Shown here one piece after another: positions 24,331 to 36,419 of a stretch of 64,000 nt of DNA. Under the pieces are notes generated by a model. It worked only from the letters and a program-made list of their open reading frames with translations, had not been told where the DNA came from and ran no database searches. Position 1 is the first letter of the stretch; each line of letters begins with the position of its first letter. This stretch comes from Nymphaea colorata (taxonomy: Eukaryota > Streptophyta > Magnoliopsida > Nymphaeales > Nymphaeaceae), in assembly GCF_008831285.2 (NCBI RefSeq), contig NC_045148.1, positions 62,001-126,000 on the forward strand, in the 5' to 3' direction. Position numbers and translations under genes: made by a program.

Positions 24331-27260
24331 ACTATTTTCGTTATTTGATATTAGATTATACTTTTTACATTGTTTTTCTCTCAATTATTGATCTCAACCA
24401 CTAATCTGAAAATGAACAAGACACCGTCAAACATGTAAGTGTCTACCATATATATGTATATATATATATATATGTAAAATACCGTGAAAATTGTAGCTTG
24501 AGGGTTGATTTTGCAACTGATCATGGCCTTGTGTATGGACCAAGTTACTGTTTGCCTGTCATGTGCACTTCCTTTTTTGTTGTTTTTAACATATACCAGT
24601 ACTTTCTGATGCTAGCTAGCTACATGTTAAGGATTCATCTTGGCGTTTCTCGTTTGTGTACTCCTTTCAGTGAGATTTGTTTCTGCTACCAGGCGTCTGT
24701 AATGGTGGTAGCAGATACCGTATAAAAAAATGAGTTTGCACGTCCACATGGAACGTCGGAGGTGATGGATTCCTTGGAAAACTTTGATCATACCTCCCAA
24801 GCTAATCAAACAACTAATTGAGAAACCACCAGCGGTCAGGCTGTCAAACTGGGCAACTGGAAATCCAGCAGACTATGAGAAATAGAAACTGTATCTGGAA
24901 TCCCACAAGCATTCGGACCGAAGAGAGACTAAGTGACGTCGAGACACTTTTAATTGTGATTTTAAAAGGTTACAACAAGCTTCTGCTACAAGTAAATTGG
25001 AGCTCAAATGTTTTGAAGATTGTTTAGTTTGAAATTGCCAAACCATATCAACGATTCCTACACTGGAAATTGGGTGGTGTTTGATGTGGTCAGAATTGTA
25101 GAATTCTAAAATTATAATTCATGAAATGAAAACTGTGTTACCAAACAAAGAATTTTGATTATGAAACTATAAACTCAATCTTTATCAGAATTTGGAATTG
25201 TGATTTCACCCTAGGAGGTGGAATTGGATATTTCGGGCGCCTGTCCACAGTCCATGGCGCGATCTCCAAAGCCAGGAGCACGGACGTAAGACTTATCATG
25301 GCAAGTCTGTGTCTGGGATCCTTTGGTCGGTGGAGGATTTAAGATTCCTTCGCTCCAGTACTGAAAATTGGATCTGTCATCCACATCTAATCTTGAATAG
25401 CGTGTTCAAGGACTTTTGTTAAAGATATACGTGCTTCTCTCCAGTCTAACAACAGGTAGATCACTAATCGACCTAAAAATTAATTTTGGAACTGGTTGCA
25501 CAAATCATTAGTCACCATAGATTTCAAATATTTTCCTTCCACGTACAATTTTGGACATTCCACTGTAGGCATACCGCTGAATTTATGCATCTTACTGTTT
25601 TTCTGATCTCTGATGCATCGCTTCAGGCTGAACATTGAGAATATGTGTTATATTCTGCTCAGGTATGCAGACTATATGTATATAATATATGCACATCTAT
25701 GACGTTGTGGATAGAACTAATAGTGTGATCAACTTTCAAGAATTGTTTGCGATTCATGTTCCAATGCTTCCAATTTTGAAACAATTCATTTGTTTTGCAA
25801 GTGAACCAACGGAAGCTTACCTCGGTATACAAGTATGCAGAACATTAAACTACTAAGTAATGTCCTTCAGCCCAAATCTCTCATCGTTATTAGGAGAGTA
25901 GCTCCAACAGGAATTGAACAAGAGACATGGTCAATACGCGCTTTCTGCGCCGGACCCTTTTTTATGTGTGTGAGAGAGCAGAGAATTAGAGAAAATAAAA
26001 ATAATAGAGAAGTTGGCATTGAAGAAAGTGATAATTTAGTATGAGAAAATTACAATTGTTATGAATGAAAGCACTTCATGTCTCATGTCTGACACGAGCC
26101 CTACTTTTAAAGCCGATCGACTTAAGTTCGATCAATTAGTCTATGATCTGGCCTTTATATGCAATTGAATTGAATTTTTATCAGAAGCTGGTCCCAGACT
26201 CTTGCACATTTGGATATAAAGCTGCACACTGAACCTGAATCAGATCCAGATTCATTAACAAATTTGACTAGACCGATTCCGAAACTCGAGCCAAATCCAA
26301 TTCACTCACACCCCTACCCTACGTGGTTAGAAAGTTTTGTGCTAATTGGCAAGAAATTTCTGCGTCAATACAATCTCTTGCCGCTGTTTGGGGCACTTTA
26401 ATTGCCTTTATACAAAGCAATAGTGACCTTTATATTAATAAAGACAACAAATTAAGAGATAAGGGAACAAAGCAGATAAGCACGACCGCTTTCTCACTCT
26501 AGATCTCTACAAACTTTTAAGGAAATTAATGCCGTATTCATAGTGTGGGTTCCATCCTCTACATCCACCGAAACCCAATCCTCCAATAAAAGCACTATTT
26601 TGCTTGTCAGCCTTCTTCTCACTCCCCTTGAAATATATGCCTTCGAAGAAATATATCTACTTGCACTAGTGTTGCTGCCTAATATGCTTTATTTTTTCCC
26701 CTTTTTCCCCCTAACAAAACAAAGTGAAAAGTCGAGAAACTAAGAATGATTATATTAAGGTTTTATGTTGCTTCTAGTGCAGATGTAAAAGAAGCTAATA
26801 AAGTCTTCAGTTAAGTTGAAAAAGATGCTGATTACATCAAATGAATCTTGATGACAATAATGTTATATCTATCGCACATATATGCTTTTAACCATATATG
26901 CTTTCAACCAGCTACTAACTGGAGCTTAACTACCATGCTTAATTAGCATGTACAACTCATGCTCATTTATAATTTCTCAGGTCTAACCGTTGGCACGAAC
27001 TCAATTCATTTATAAATGAGTCTCGTTCTTATGAATCCTTACTGCTTCGACATCGGTAATTGATGTGTTGCATTGACTTAAATTAGATATCTCCTACACT
27101 TCTAATAATGTAAATGATTCAGATTCATTATCTTTGTACATAAAAACACATACATAGACAAATTTTATATACAACCAAAGAAACTATAATCTTTAAACTA
27201 GCTACATCCTAATAACGCAGGTTTCACTCATAAGCTTGCTTGTGCTTGTATGTCTTGATG
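24331..27260. other. Copy A region matching DNA downstream of the intact trihelix gene
   Basis: After the truncated intron there is a TA-rich tract (24450-24476). The sequence then joins DNA homologous to 36455 and beyond, so the equivalent of about 33480-36370 is missing. Later homologous blocks are 24735-25030 with 36665-36900, 25250-25430 with 37810-37970, and 26190-27170 with parts of 39680-41610. A stretch at 25075-25215 lacks a counterpart in B. No gene recognised. Confidence 0.6.
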
Positions 27261-30200
27261 TTTAAAGCTTATGAGTATTTGCATATCTAAAAACAGAGCC
27301 ACCCACGTACAAATTTAAAGCGCCATGGCACTTACAGTAGTAGATCAGGCATCGTCAACGATAGAACTAAGTCAGGGGCAAAGAAACTATACATGTGATT
27401 ATATAAAGCAGACAACAGGACGTGCCCTTCTGCAAAACGGTCAGGCATTGAGAAAATAAAATGGAAAGTGGAAACAGACAATTCGGTGGGATGTCTAGCA
27501 AAATTTGTCAAGGGAATAAAGGTGTAGAATATTTTGAAGGATGGGGCAGAGTGCCTTAGTGAGGTCACCGCATGCAACGGGTGCTTCAGAAACGCCTTTA
27601 CCAACAAATCAAAACCGTGAGAATGGAAGATCAATCACGGCCCAACAGTGCAGTAATCATGGGTCTGGTTTTGGATGGTCTTATGTTGACAAGAAGTTGG
27701 ATGAAGAAGGTCAGCTGGTTGCTTCAGTATATATATACATACAAGTATTTCTTGTTGGTGCATTGTAAGGATAATGAACCAGATTTAGAGAAGTCAACTG
27801 TCAAAATTAAGTGATCAAGAACCCAAATCTAATCCCATTGGGATTCAGTTAATAAAATAAGATCTGATTGACAATGGTCAAGTTCAGATACAGTGCAGCT
27901 TTGCAGGACTCTGTCTCCATCTTGATAAACTTGTCTGGTGCACAGCTCTCTTAAGCCCAACCTGATCATGAATAGATGGTTTTCATTTCACTTATCTGTC
28001 AGACCAATTGTGTAATTCAGCCAATCATCATCAATGCATTATAAGATTCAATACGATCTACTATATGAGCCCTACAATCTTAAGAAATTAAGTTCCGCAG
28101 AGATTGCTGAACTCGACTTTCGACGCATGACATGATAAAAACCTTCTTTCCTTTGAAACAAGTATGTTAGTTAGCTAAAGATGAAGGCGCCAACCGCTAC
28201 CACCATAATTTTCTTGTTGGTACGATCGAGCCATATCGCAGAACTGCAGAAAGCAGGCGAGTTAAGGGCGTAGGGGACAAGGGCCACGGGGGCATTCGCG
28301 TTGAAAAGAAAGGAAAAAGAGAAAAGTACTGGCGGAGGAGAGAAGAGAGGCCATGGAGGTTGGCACGTCCCTGTCCTGCTCGCCTTTGTCAGTGTCTCTC
28401 AGTCGTGGTGATGGTGGCGGTGCACCTCCTCCGCCAAGACAACTCACAACCGGTGGGGGATCCCCCGCCACTGTGCAACCGTACTGGTGGAGACTGCTCT
28501 GCAGAGCCACCATCCTTCTGTAACAAAGAAAAACAAAGGCTAAAGAAAGCATTTCCCAACCTCTAATCAGATCTAGTGCAGTATAACTGGATAAAAATCA
28601 AACATTGTCTTCCAGAAACCGAATTTTCCTTTGTTTTACAGGTATAAGATCACTGTTACCTAACTTATAGATCCACTCTTGAATCAATCTGTTATGAACT
28701 ATCAAATTCTCAAACATATATCACAACTTCCGAAGGTTTCATGGAAGTAAATATTGCTTGCTTTCTGCTGTAATTTGGCGTATCAGGAGATTGGTTTTCT
28801 GTGGGTAGTGCCGCCCATGTGGGATGGGAAGGGACGGTGGGTCCTCTTATCTGGCCTGCGCAATCTCCTGAGTGTGTTCAGGAGCTTGCACGTGCAGTCG
28901 CTCACCTTACAGACATCGACGTGGCAGCCTATGGAGGGACGTGCTGGAGGTTCGAAAGAGATCGGTGGTCGTAGATCACACAGAAAATTGAGGCCTTAAA
29001 CGCCAAGGAAATGGAGCCTCGCAGACTGGCCCACGTATTTAATGAACGGGTCAGGAACGTAGGCCGGACAGGTCGATCGGCCCTGAGCTTCGGCACTTTA
29101 TTTATGTTTAGTCTCTCAGCAAATCGTCCGATAGCTTAGAAGGTCAGGTCTCTATTGCTATTCCACTGTGATTTTTACATGTCAACAGTTCAACAGTAAG
29201 AGAACCGAGGATGCATTTGATTATATATATCTTGAGTTCTAGACTAAACGGTTTGGTTTTAAAACAAGGTTCACCTTATATTTTTAGCGTCAGAAGATTG
29301 TATATTCGGCAACCATGACATTTATATGAGTCTCTGCTATGCTTCAAATTCATGGATGTCAAGTGAAGGAGAGATACTCTGAGGGGTGGTAGCGCACTGA
29401 GCGGACAAGTGCTCCGTCTCTGCTAAGAACTTGGAATCGAGTACTTAGGGCGTCACTTACCTGTTTCAGGAAGCGCTCTACCTCTGGCCCGTAGAGGGCC
29501 CGAAGCAAGCTCTGTGAACCTAGGGGGCGGGCACAAAGGAGAGACCTGTGGCCATCTTTTAAGGTGATGGAATGAACCATTCACCCTAAAAGAAAACAAA
29601 AAAAAGTGAGGGAGAGAAAGAGGAATGTATTTAGTGAATTCCAAACATGGGAGGTTTACAAATGTATGGTGTAATTTTTGCACAATTTAAATAAAATATT
29701 TCACATTCATCCTACGGTATGAGACGCTACATTTAAAATTTTAGCTAAACAAGGATTCCATAAGTGCTTTGATTATCTCAAATTATATCTTAGGTACTGA
29801 TCGAGTTTGGGGATATCGTATCTTTTGTTTCCAACAAAGATATGAAATATTTTGTTTCTAATAAATACACTGTCTAGATGATGATTCGTAGTCTTTGCAC
29901 TTTAAGATCAATGCATATCATGGTATCCTCCTCTTGAGGATTATAAGTTCATAGTTTTCAAATCTACAACTTGCAAAAACATATAGATTTATGCGGAACT
30001 CATTTTCTAGATGTAACTCTCACATCAAACTCCCCCTAGATGAGTCTCTTAGTAATGGGGATCTGCATAATCCTAGCTTCCATATATAAAAAAGCATTAG
30101 ACGAGTGTCAAAAAGTATCTTGGATGGCTGTCCCCAACATTGAACTTAAAGAAGTATTGATTTGGTCACTTGATCATGTCAATTAATTAAGCTGCTTCGA

Positions 30201-32692
30201 AGTATCCTGGAATTTGTTCATGGCATCTGTAGGGGCCAAAGGGGGGAAAGTTCCTCATGATTACCAACGATTAATTTCAAAGAACTCTCATTGTCTTCTT
30301 AAAATTTTTATAGAAATTTTGAATGCAATCTTCTAAGACTTCTACAAAATAACATGAATGATCATATATATATATATCTTCTGGCTCAAGGTCATTGCCG
30401 CCAATGATAATTATGTGACAATTGTATCCTTACAAGTGCCATTAATGGCGATGAGTAGGATGGTGCAGGCAATGAGTCAGTGGTCCCTTCAAACTATGTC
30501 GCCGCAGGACTTGGTCATTGTCGATGCTTGGGACCAGATTCATAGTTCCACGAACACTAGTATAACAGTAAATAAATATCTATAGTTATTGCATGTAAGC
30601 ATTCATGTATATATAGATGTATGTATGTATGCGTGCATATATTATCAGCAGGTAGGGATGCAGATGTTGGACATGGAGAAGAATGTGTTTGAGATCTAAA
30701 GCCGAATTGAAATCCATACCTTGCGGGGCTTATGCATAAACAAACAATGGACTTGGACATGGTAAATTTCAGATCTACAGTTTCAATTCGTAATCTAATT
30801 TGAAGTTTGTTCTCCATATGCAATCTGCGCTACCTTCGTCACCGACAGTCTCGTCGAAACTAATTACCTTTATTTCCTCCCTCTCTCTAAGCCCCAAGAA
30901 GAAAAATATGTTAGGACTGTAACCACGTACTACTACTTTATATGGAACCCACTTGAGTACTGTTTTCTTACAGGGGATATCAGTATTCGACTAAGAACCA
31001 CCAGATTCAAATACTCTTTAACGTTTGTCTCCAGTCCTTCGAGGCACGATCACAAAGATAGGATGCATGAAAATATATCTGATATAATGTGGTACAGTTT
31101 GTCACGTTAGGTGCAATGGTAAAATTAAAATGTCATCATAACAAACAACACAACCTGTTGTGTGAGCGTGTCTTTAAAATTTAAGACAAATATACAAGAT
31201 AGAATAAATTGTTAGATCTAGAAACCTTATCATTTGAATTTAAAAGAAAGCGGTATTTCTTGTTTTACAGAAAACGTTGAAACCCCGATTTGAACTGTCC
31301 AAAACTGAAAACAGGTCGTAATGAATTTCGGAGAGTCTGAAACTTCATTTCCAGAATTTGTAAACATGCAAGCTCCTCGAAATTGCAAAAGTGAGGGTCG
31401 AAACCTGTTTCTGCGAATCAAATACCGAACAGGGGGCATAAGCGAATAAAAGCTGTATCCACGATTTTGAAAATTGCAGCAAAAATTATGTGGCTGCGTT
31501 GAAAATTGATTCACGGCGGAAACCTCTCCCCAACCTGATTTTCATTTTTCACCCGCCGTTTCTCTCTCCTCTCGACTTTTCTTCTTCCATCTCGCATTTT
31601 CTCAGAGGCCGTAAGTTCCCATGTTCGGCTCCGGCCCACGTCGGCTTCCGGCGGGCCCGGCGGCCTCCAACCACCGGCGGCCGTCACCTCCACAACTCAG
31701 GTGGCCCCGCTCTCATTTACTTATCTTTTTATTTTCTTTTCCATTCAACGTTTCTCTTCCCATTTTGTAATTTTGTATCTTTTTTCGGGATTTGGGGAGC
31801 CGGAATTAGCAGCGGGCCAGTTCCGGCCACTGCCGGCGACTGGCGTGTGTCGGTAGCTTGATGCCTTCAGAACCCAATTTTTTTTTTCTTTTGTTGGTTT
31901 CATTATATATTCATTTAAAGGCCAAGGGTGTGGCTCCCTACATAGCAAATCCATGGGTACAGAGGGATGTCCCCTCTTCTCAAGTTAAAAGCCCTTCTCT
32001 TCGAAAAGAACAAACAGTAGAGAGGAAAGACAGTGGAATTAAGCTGGCTTAAAGAAAATAAGGTACTACATTGAAGACAAAGAAAACAGAGATAAAAATG
32101 GAGAAAAGAAAACAGACCAAGCAACACGATGTCTTCTTCCTCCTTTTCTTTCCAATCATCTAATAAGCAGTGTGATCTTTGACTGTTCATGATTCATGCT
32201 AGCATGGCGATGATACTGAGAAACACCATCATCACCATGTGCAGATGCCTCATGATGGTCATGGAAGCATTCATAAACAATATATATGCATGCCAACAAA
32301 TCATGTCCCACACGATATGCCATACTGTGTTCACAGAAATGGTAAGTTACCGCACTGCCTTGCCACGGCAGCCATTCGTGGCAAGCGGGCCCAACACGTC
32401 GCTGTCGCGCGCCGCAGCCTGGGAGCTCATTGGGTAACGCTGCCGAGTAGTCAAAAGGGCAGGAGGGGAATGGCGACCCAGGCCGCAGTACATGAGTCGG
32501 CACCATGGGGCGTGTCTCCAACACGCGTCGGGAGGTCGATCGGCTACCGTTTAAGGCCGCTCTCCCAGATAAGAGAGCGAGGGGGAAGCTTCTCTTTCCA
32601 TCTCGCTCTGGCGGAAGCGACGGCCGGAATCTGGGATTTTCCGGCGGTGTGTCGGTGAGGCACATTGACCGCCAGCATTTGTTTGCGGAAAG
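27261..32692. other. 5.4 kb upstream of the trihelix gene, no certain gene
   Basis: The block 27445-27566 is about 90% identical to 15549-15670 in copy A, the best conserved stretch outside the trihelix exon. It contains a 32-codon plus-strand frame from 27460 whose start codon is lost in copy A. GC-rich stretches at 28350-28550, 28790-28960, 29380-29560 and 31500-31860 contain short frames without recognised products. At 32340-32690 the DNA is GC-rich and is probably the promoter and 5' UTR of the trihelix gene; a TATA-like run sits at 32280-32287. Confidence 0.45.
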
Positions 32693-34763
32693 ATGGACAT
32701 GGGAGGGCAGTACGCCAGGACCGAGTTGGAGGCCCTGTTGAAGAGCCACCACCACCACTTCCTCCCTCCTCTACCGCTGCCGTCTGTTCCGTCGGCCAGC
32801 GGGCTCTCGGTGACGGAGATGATGGCGCAGAGTCCGTTCAAGCTGCCAGGGTTCTTCCATGGCAGTCTGTTTGGAAGGCCGCACCACCCGGGCATGATGG
32901 TGACGGCGGAGGATGAGGCGGCGGCTCAGTTGGGGTGCAGTATGGACTACGGGGCGGAAAGATTAGATTTTTGCTCCGGCAGCTCTATTCCCACTACCGC
33001 CACCAATCTCATTGCTAATGTTGCAAATGGCGCTGGAGATCTTCTTTTCAGTAGTCACAGCAATGAGAACAACAACAATTGTGATGGCGGTCGTAGCGGT
33101 GAGAACATGATGAGATTTATGGGTACGTCGTCTTCACCAAGCGAGAAGATGGAAGACAGAGAAGGAGGAGGGGATGGAGGAAGCAGCAGATGGCCGAGGC
33201 ATGAAACTCTTACGCTTCTGGAGCTAAGGGCACAAATGGATTCCAAGTTTCGCGAAGCCACTCAAAAGGGTCCTCTATGGGAGGAGTTATCCAGGTGAAC
33301 AAATCTCACTTTCTCCTTTTACCTCGCTAATAAAAAATTTCTTGTACTTTTTTTTCCCCTTCCTCTCTATCTTGCTGTTTCTAGAGCAACAATGTTGGCA
33401 AAATTGCATGTGTAGGTAACTGCATGCTGCACATGTGATTTGTAGTTTAAGTGATAAAATTAGTAAAGAGAACAAAATTGGTCAGCAAATATACAAATAA
33501 TTAACTCTGAAGTATTTCTTATTTTTGAGAGAGAGAGAGAGAGAGAGAAATGAATGCTTGTTGGTGCTGTTTGTTTGCAGGGAAATGGCAGAAGGATATG
33601 GTTACCACAGGAGCGGAAAGAAATGTAGGGAGAAATTCGAGAATCTGTACAAGTACTATAAGAAGACTAAGTTAGGTAGAATGGGGAGGCAAGATGGGAA
33701 ACACTATAGGTTCTATGCTCAACTTGAGGCCCTTTGTGGTGGAGGAGAAGGAAGGACGACTAACAACAGCAGCAGCATCACTCCTAATGTAAATTCGAGT
33801 ACCAACAGCCAGTTTGATCACGAGCTCCACAATGGTAGGGGAGGAAAGAAGGCTTTGGAGGAAAAGACAAAAGTGGACTCACCAAGCATTTCGGAGTCCG
33901 ACATGGCGATGGGAAGCTCAGACTCGTCAGAAGAGGACTTGGGTATTGAAAAAGGGAAGAAGAAGAAGAAGCAGAAGACGGCAGAGGGGAAGAGCTGGAG
34001 GAAGAAGATGAAGGTCTATATAGAAAAGCAGATGAAGGTGTTCATCGACAGGCAAGAGGAGTGGTTCGAGAGGATAGTGAAGACTTTAGAGCGCAGGGAA
34101 GAGGAGAGGCTCGCCACAGAGGAGGCATGGAGAAAGCAAGAGAATGAACGCTTGCAAGTGGAGCACCAATTTTGGGCCAAGGAGAGGGCATGGATGCAAG
34201 CTCGTGATTCCACATTCATCGAGGCACTGCGCAAAGTAATGGGACAGGAATGCACTAGGGCCTCTTCCTCTCCTCCCTCTCCTCCCCTGAGCTTTGACCT
34301 GAAGGAGATGCAGGAGTTGGAGACGAACAAAGAGGACCAAGCATTATACAACACTAGCAACAACAACAACGAGAGCACCAGCAGCAGTAGCAGCAGCAGG
34401 AGGTGGCCCAAACATGAGATCTTGAGCCTTATAAGATTGAGGACGGCCATGGACGGAAGGTTCCAGGAAGGGGTCTCTAAGGGCAGCCTCTGGGAAGAGA
34501 TCTCCTTGAAGATGACACAATTGGGGTACGAGAAGAGTGGGAAGAGGTGCAAGGAGAAATGGGAAAACATCAACAAATACTTCAGGAAAGCAAAGGAATG
34601 TAACAGGAAGAGGAGGGAGAACTCCAAAACCTGCCCTTATTTTCAATACCTAGAAGAGCTATATGACAGTGGGGACATAAGGGTCATTCATGAAGGTTTT
34701 GACAATGATTACTGCGAGCAGGAGCAAAAGGATGCAGAAGCATCGGCAGAGGGATTATATTGA
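32693..34763 (+). CDS. GT-2-type trihelix transcription factor, PETAL LOSS-like
   Basis: Nuclear DNA-binding factor of the GT-2 group, which binds GT-rich light- and development-related promoter elements. Two exons, 32693-33294 and 33581-34763, with GT-AG ends joining inside an arginine codon, give 1785 nt and 594 residues. The first trihelix domain spans about residues 166-253 (RWPRHETLTLLELR, then SGKKCREKFENLYKYYKKTK and GRQDGKHYRF) and is split by the intron. A lysine run KGKKKKKQK near residue 327 is a likely nuclear signal. A long charged helix at about 338-422 (RQEEWFERIVKTLERREEER) is the central coiled-coil domain. The second trihelix is at about 474-563 (RRWPKHEILSLIRLR, SGKRCKEKWENINKYF). 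Domain layout, the first-domain sequence and length resemble Arabidopsis PETAL LOSS, which acts in flower development, but orthology is not proven. The frame is intact; copy A holds its dead sister. Confidence 0.95.
33527..33548. repeat. (GA)n microsatellite next to the trihelix intron acceptor
   Basis: A pure GA run lies about 30 bases upstream of the TTTGCAG acceptor at 33574-33580. Length change here could alter spacing to the branch site. Copy A lacks this part. Confidence 0.9.
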
Positions 34764-36369
34764 GAGCAGCGAGGCAATAATGAGAAGAAGCTACTGTGAT
34801 AGACGAAGGCTTGAGGTAGGCTTTGCTCTTCTTCTTGTGATCTTCCTCTCGCCTCTCTCTCTCCGCCACTGTAATGCAGCTAGGTTTCTCGCCTTCGGCA
34901 CATGTTGAGAGGGGTCCAGATATACTGTCGCCTGTGATTTCTTCTTTTCTGTTTTCCTTCTTCTTTCTTTTTTTTTTTTTCCTTTTTTCTTTGTCATGCT
35001 AGGACAAGCTTTTCTACCAATAGTATATATGTTGGACGCAAGGAAAAATTTACCACGTTCTGACGTTCATCTAAGAGGAACAAATGTCAAGGCCATGTTT
35101 CACATTTTCTTATTACTAGTTCATGTATGAAGTCGTTGTGTATATATAATTTTTCTGACATTGAAATCTTGATTTTATTCGACATATTACATGTAATGTA
35201 CCATCCTGTGATTTCGTATGATTAGGTAACTCTTGAGGCATTTTTGTGGATAGTTATAATAATTGCTTGCTGAGAGTTGTAGAACAAGAGTACGGTGCCA
35301 TTATTGACGACCAGTTCCGCTTTTTTATATATAATATGTATATAAAAAAAAGTTCAGGCGTGCCTCGATTTCTTCGCCCTATCATTTTCTAAACCATCTG
35401 AACATTGTCGTAACTGTGTCATGGACACATTGTAAATCCGAAATGCATCAGCGGTAGAATAGCAGTCTGAGTTTTCCCTGCTGACACTTCGACTTTGATT
35501 TCTCCAAATGACTGGCAAAAGTTTTTCGATGTTCGAATACTTTTAAATTTCAACAGGATTCAAATGCGCAAACGGCTGTTCTGGACGCAATTATCACCCT
35601 CGCAAGTTAGCGAAGAAAAAGCCAAAAATCTACGTGCCTGAGAGAGTACAGTTTTAACGTTTTCTCATATGGTGCGCAGAATAAGAAGCCCAAGTCTTTT
35701 CACCATTTTCTTCCTCCGTCTTTTCTTCTGTATAGTATCTGTTGTCACACCACGGAATGCAAATGCTCTCTCTTAGGTAGATATCGTAACTAATTGTTCC
35801 TCCTGACCATCCGAATAAGATTGTAGTTGATTCAACTGCGGTCCTATTCGCATATAGCTTGTTACTACAATGTTGCGTTATAGGTACGCAGGGGGATGAG
35901 TTTTTATACTCTTTCAGAAGTAATTGCATGTGACATTGCACCAAATTTAAGAAATTGAGGTTTCCTTCTTCAAATGAATTTTCTGTGTATTTGAATTCTT
36001 ACATGCAAAAAAAATTAAGTAACAAAAACAATATAGAAGAATTGAATTTAACTGGCTACCAATAGATATTTTCTTTTCAATTTTGTGCTGTTAAAAACTG
36101 CATTGACAACCGCTAGTTCCTTGGCCATGGTTCTTTTGGTATTGTCCAATCAAAGTTGCCTGATAAAATATAAGACATAATTTTTCAATTTGAGTCATAT
36201 ATATATATATATATCTATCTGCCTAGGCGATGAATTGACATAATAACTCGGATCCTAGTCAAGGTGGTCACATGACGGCATTCTCAGGACCCACAGCTAC
36301 TGACCGTGGGTCCCACTCTTAATGCTGCCATGTGATTGATCGTGACCGCATAGCTAATGAAATAAGTGT

Positions 36370-36419
<50 letters not shown>

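Larger units (their letters stand above)
15379..27200. repeat. Large direct duplication, copy A (decayed)
   Basis: This block is collinear with 27261-41615. Matching anchors in order are 15379/27261 (start), 15549-15670/27445-27566, 21240-21480/27975-28250, 23640-24330/32700-33480 (trihelix exon 1), 24515/36462, 25250-25430/37810-37970, 26190-26310/39680-39790, 26500-26650/39845-39990 and 26960-27170/41420-41610. Copy A differs by a Copia insertion (16148-21229), a MITE (21506-21811) and loss of trihelix exon 2 with the following 1.6 kb. Identity is patchy, from roughly 90% in the best blocks to unalignable by eye elsewhere, which indicates an old duplication. The boundary with copy B lies between about 27175 and 27260. 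Confidence 0.85.

Noticed and set aside
31490-31861. Plus-strand frame of 123 codons in a GC-rich patch
   Set aside because: Hydrophobic, phenylalanine- and serine-rich reading of pyrimidine-rich DNA. No domain, and not conserved in copy A.
32156-32758. Minus-strand frame of 200 codons upstream of and overlapping the trihelix start
   Set aside because: It covers the GC-rich promoter, 5' UTR and first codons of the trihelix gene. Its residues form no recognisable domain.
34016-34627. Minus-strand frame of 203 codons
   Set aside because: Antisense of trihelix exon 2; it arises from the purine-rich coiled-coil and trihelix codons.
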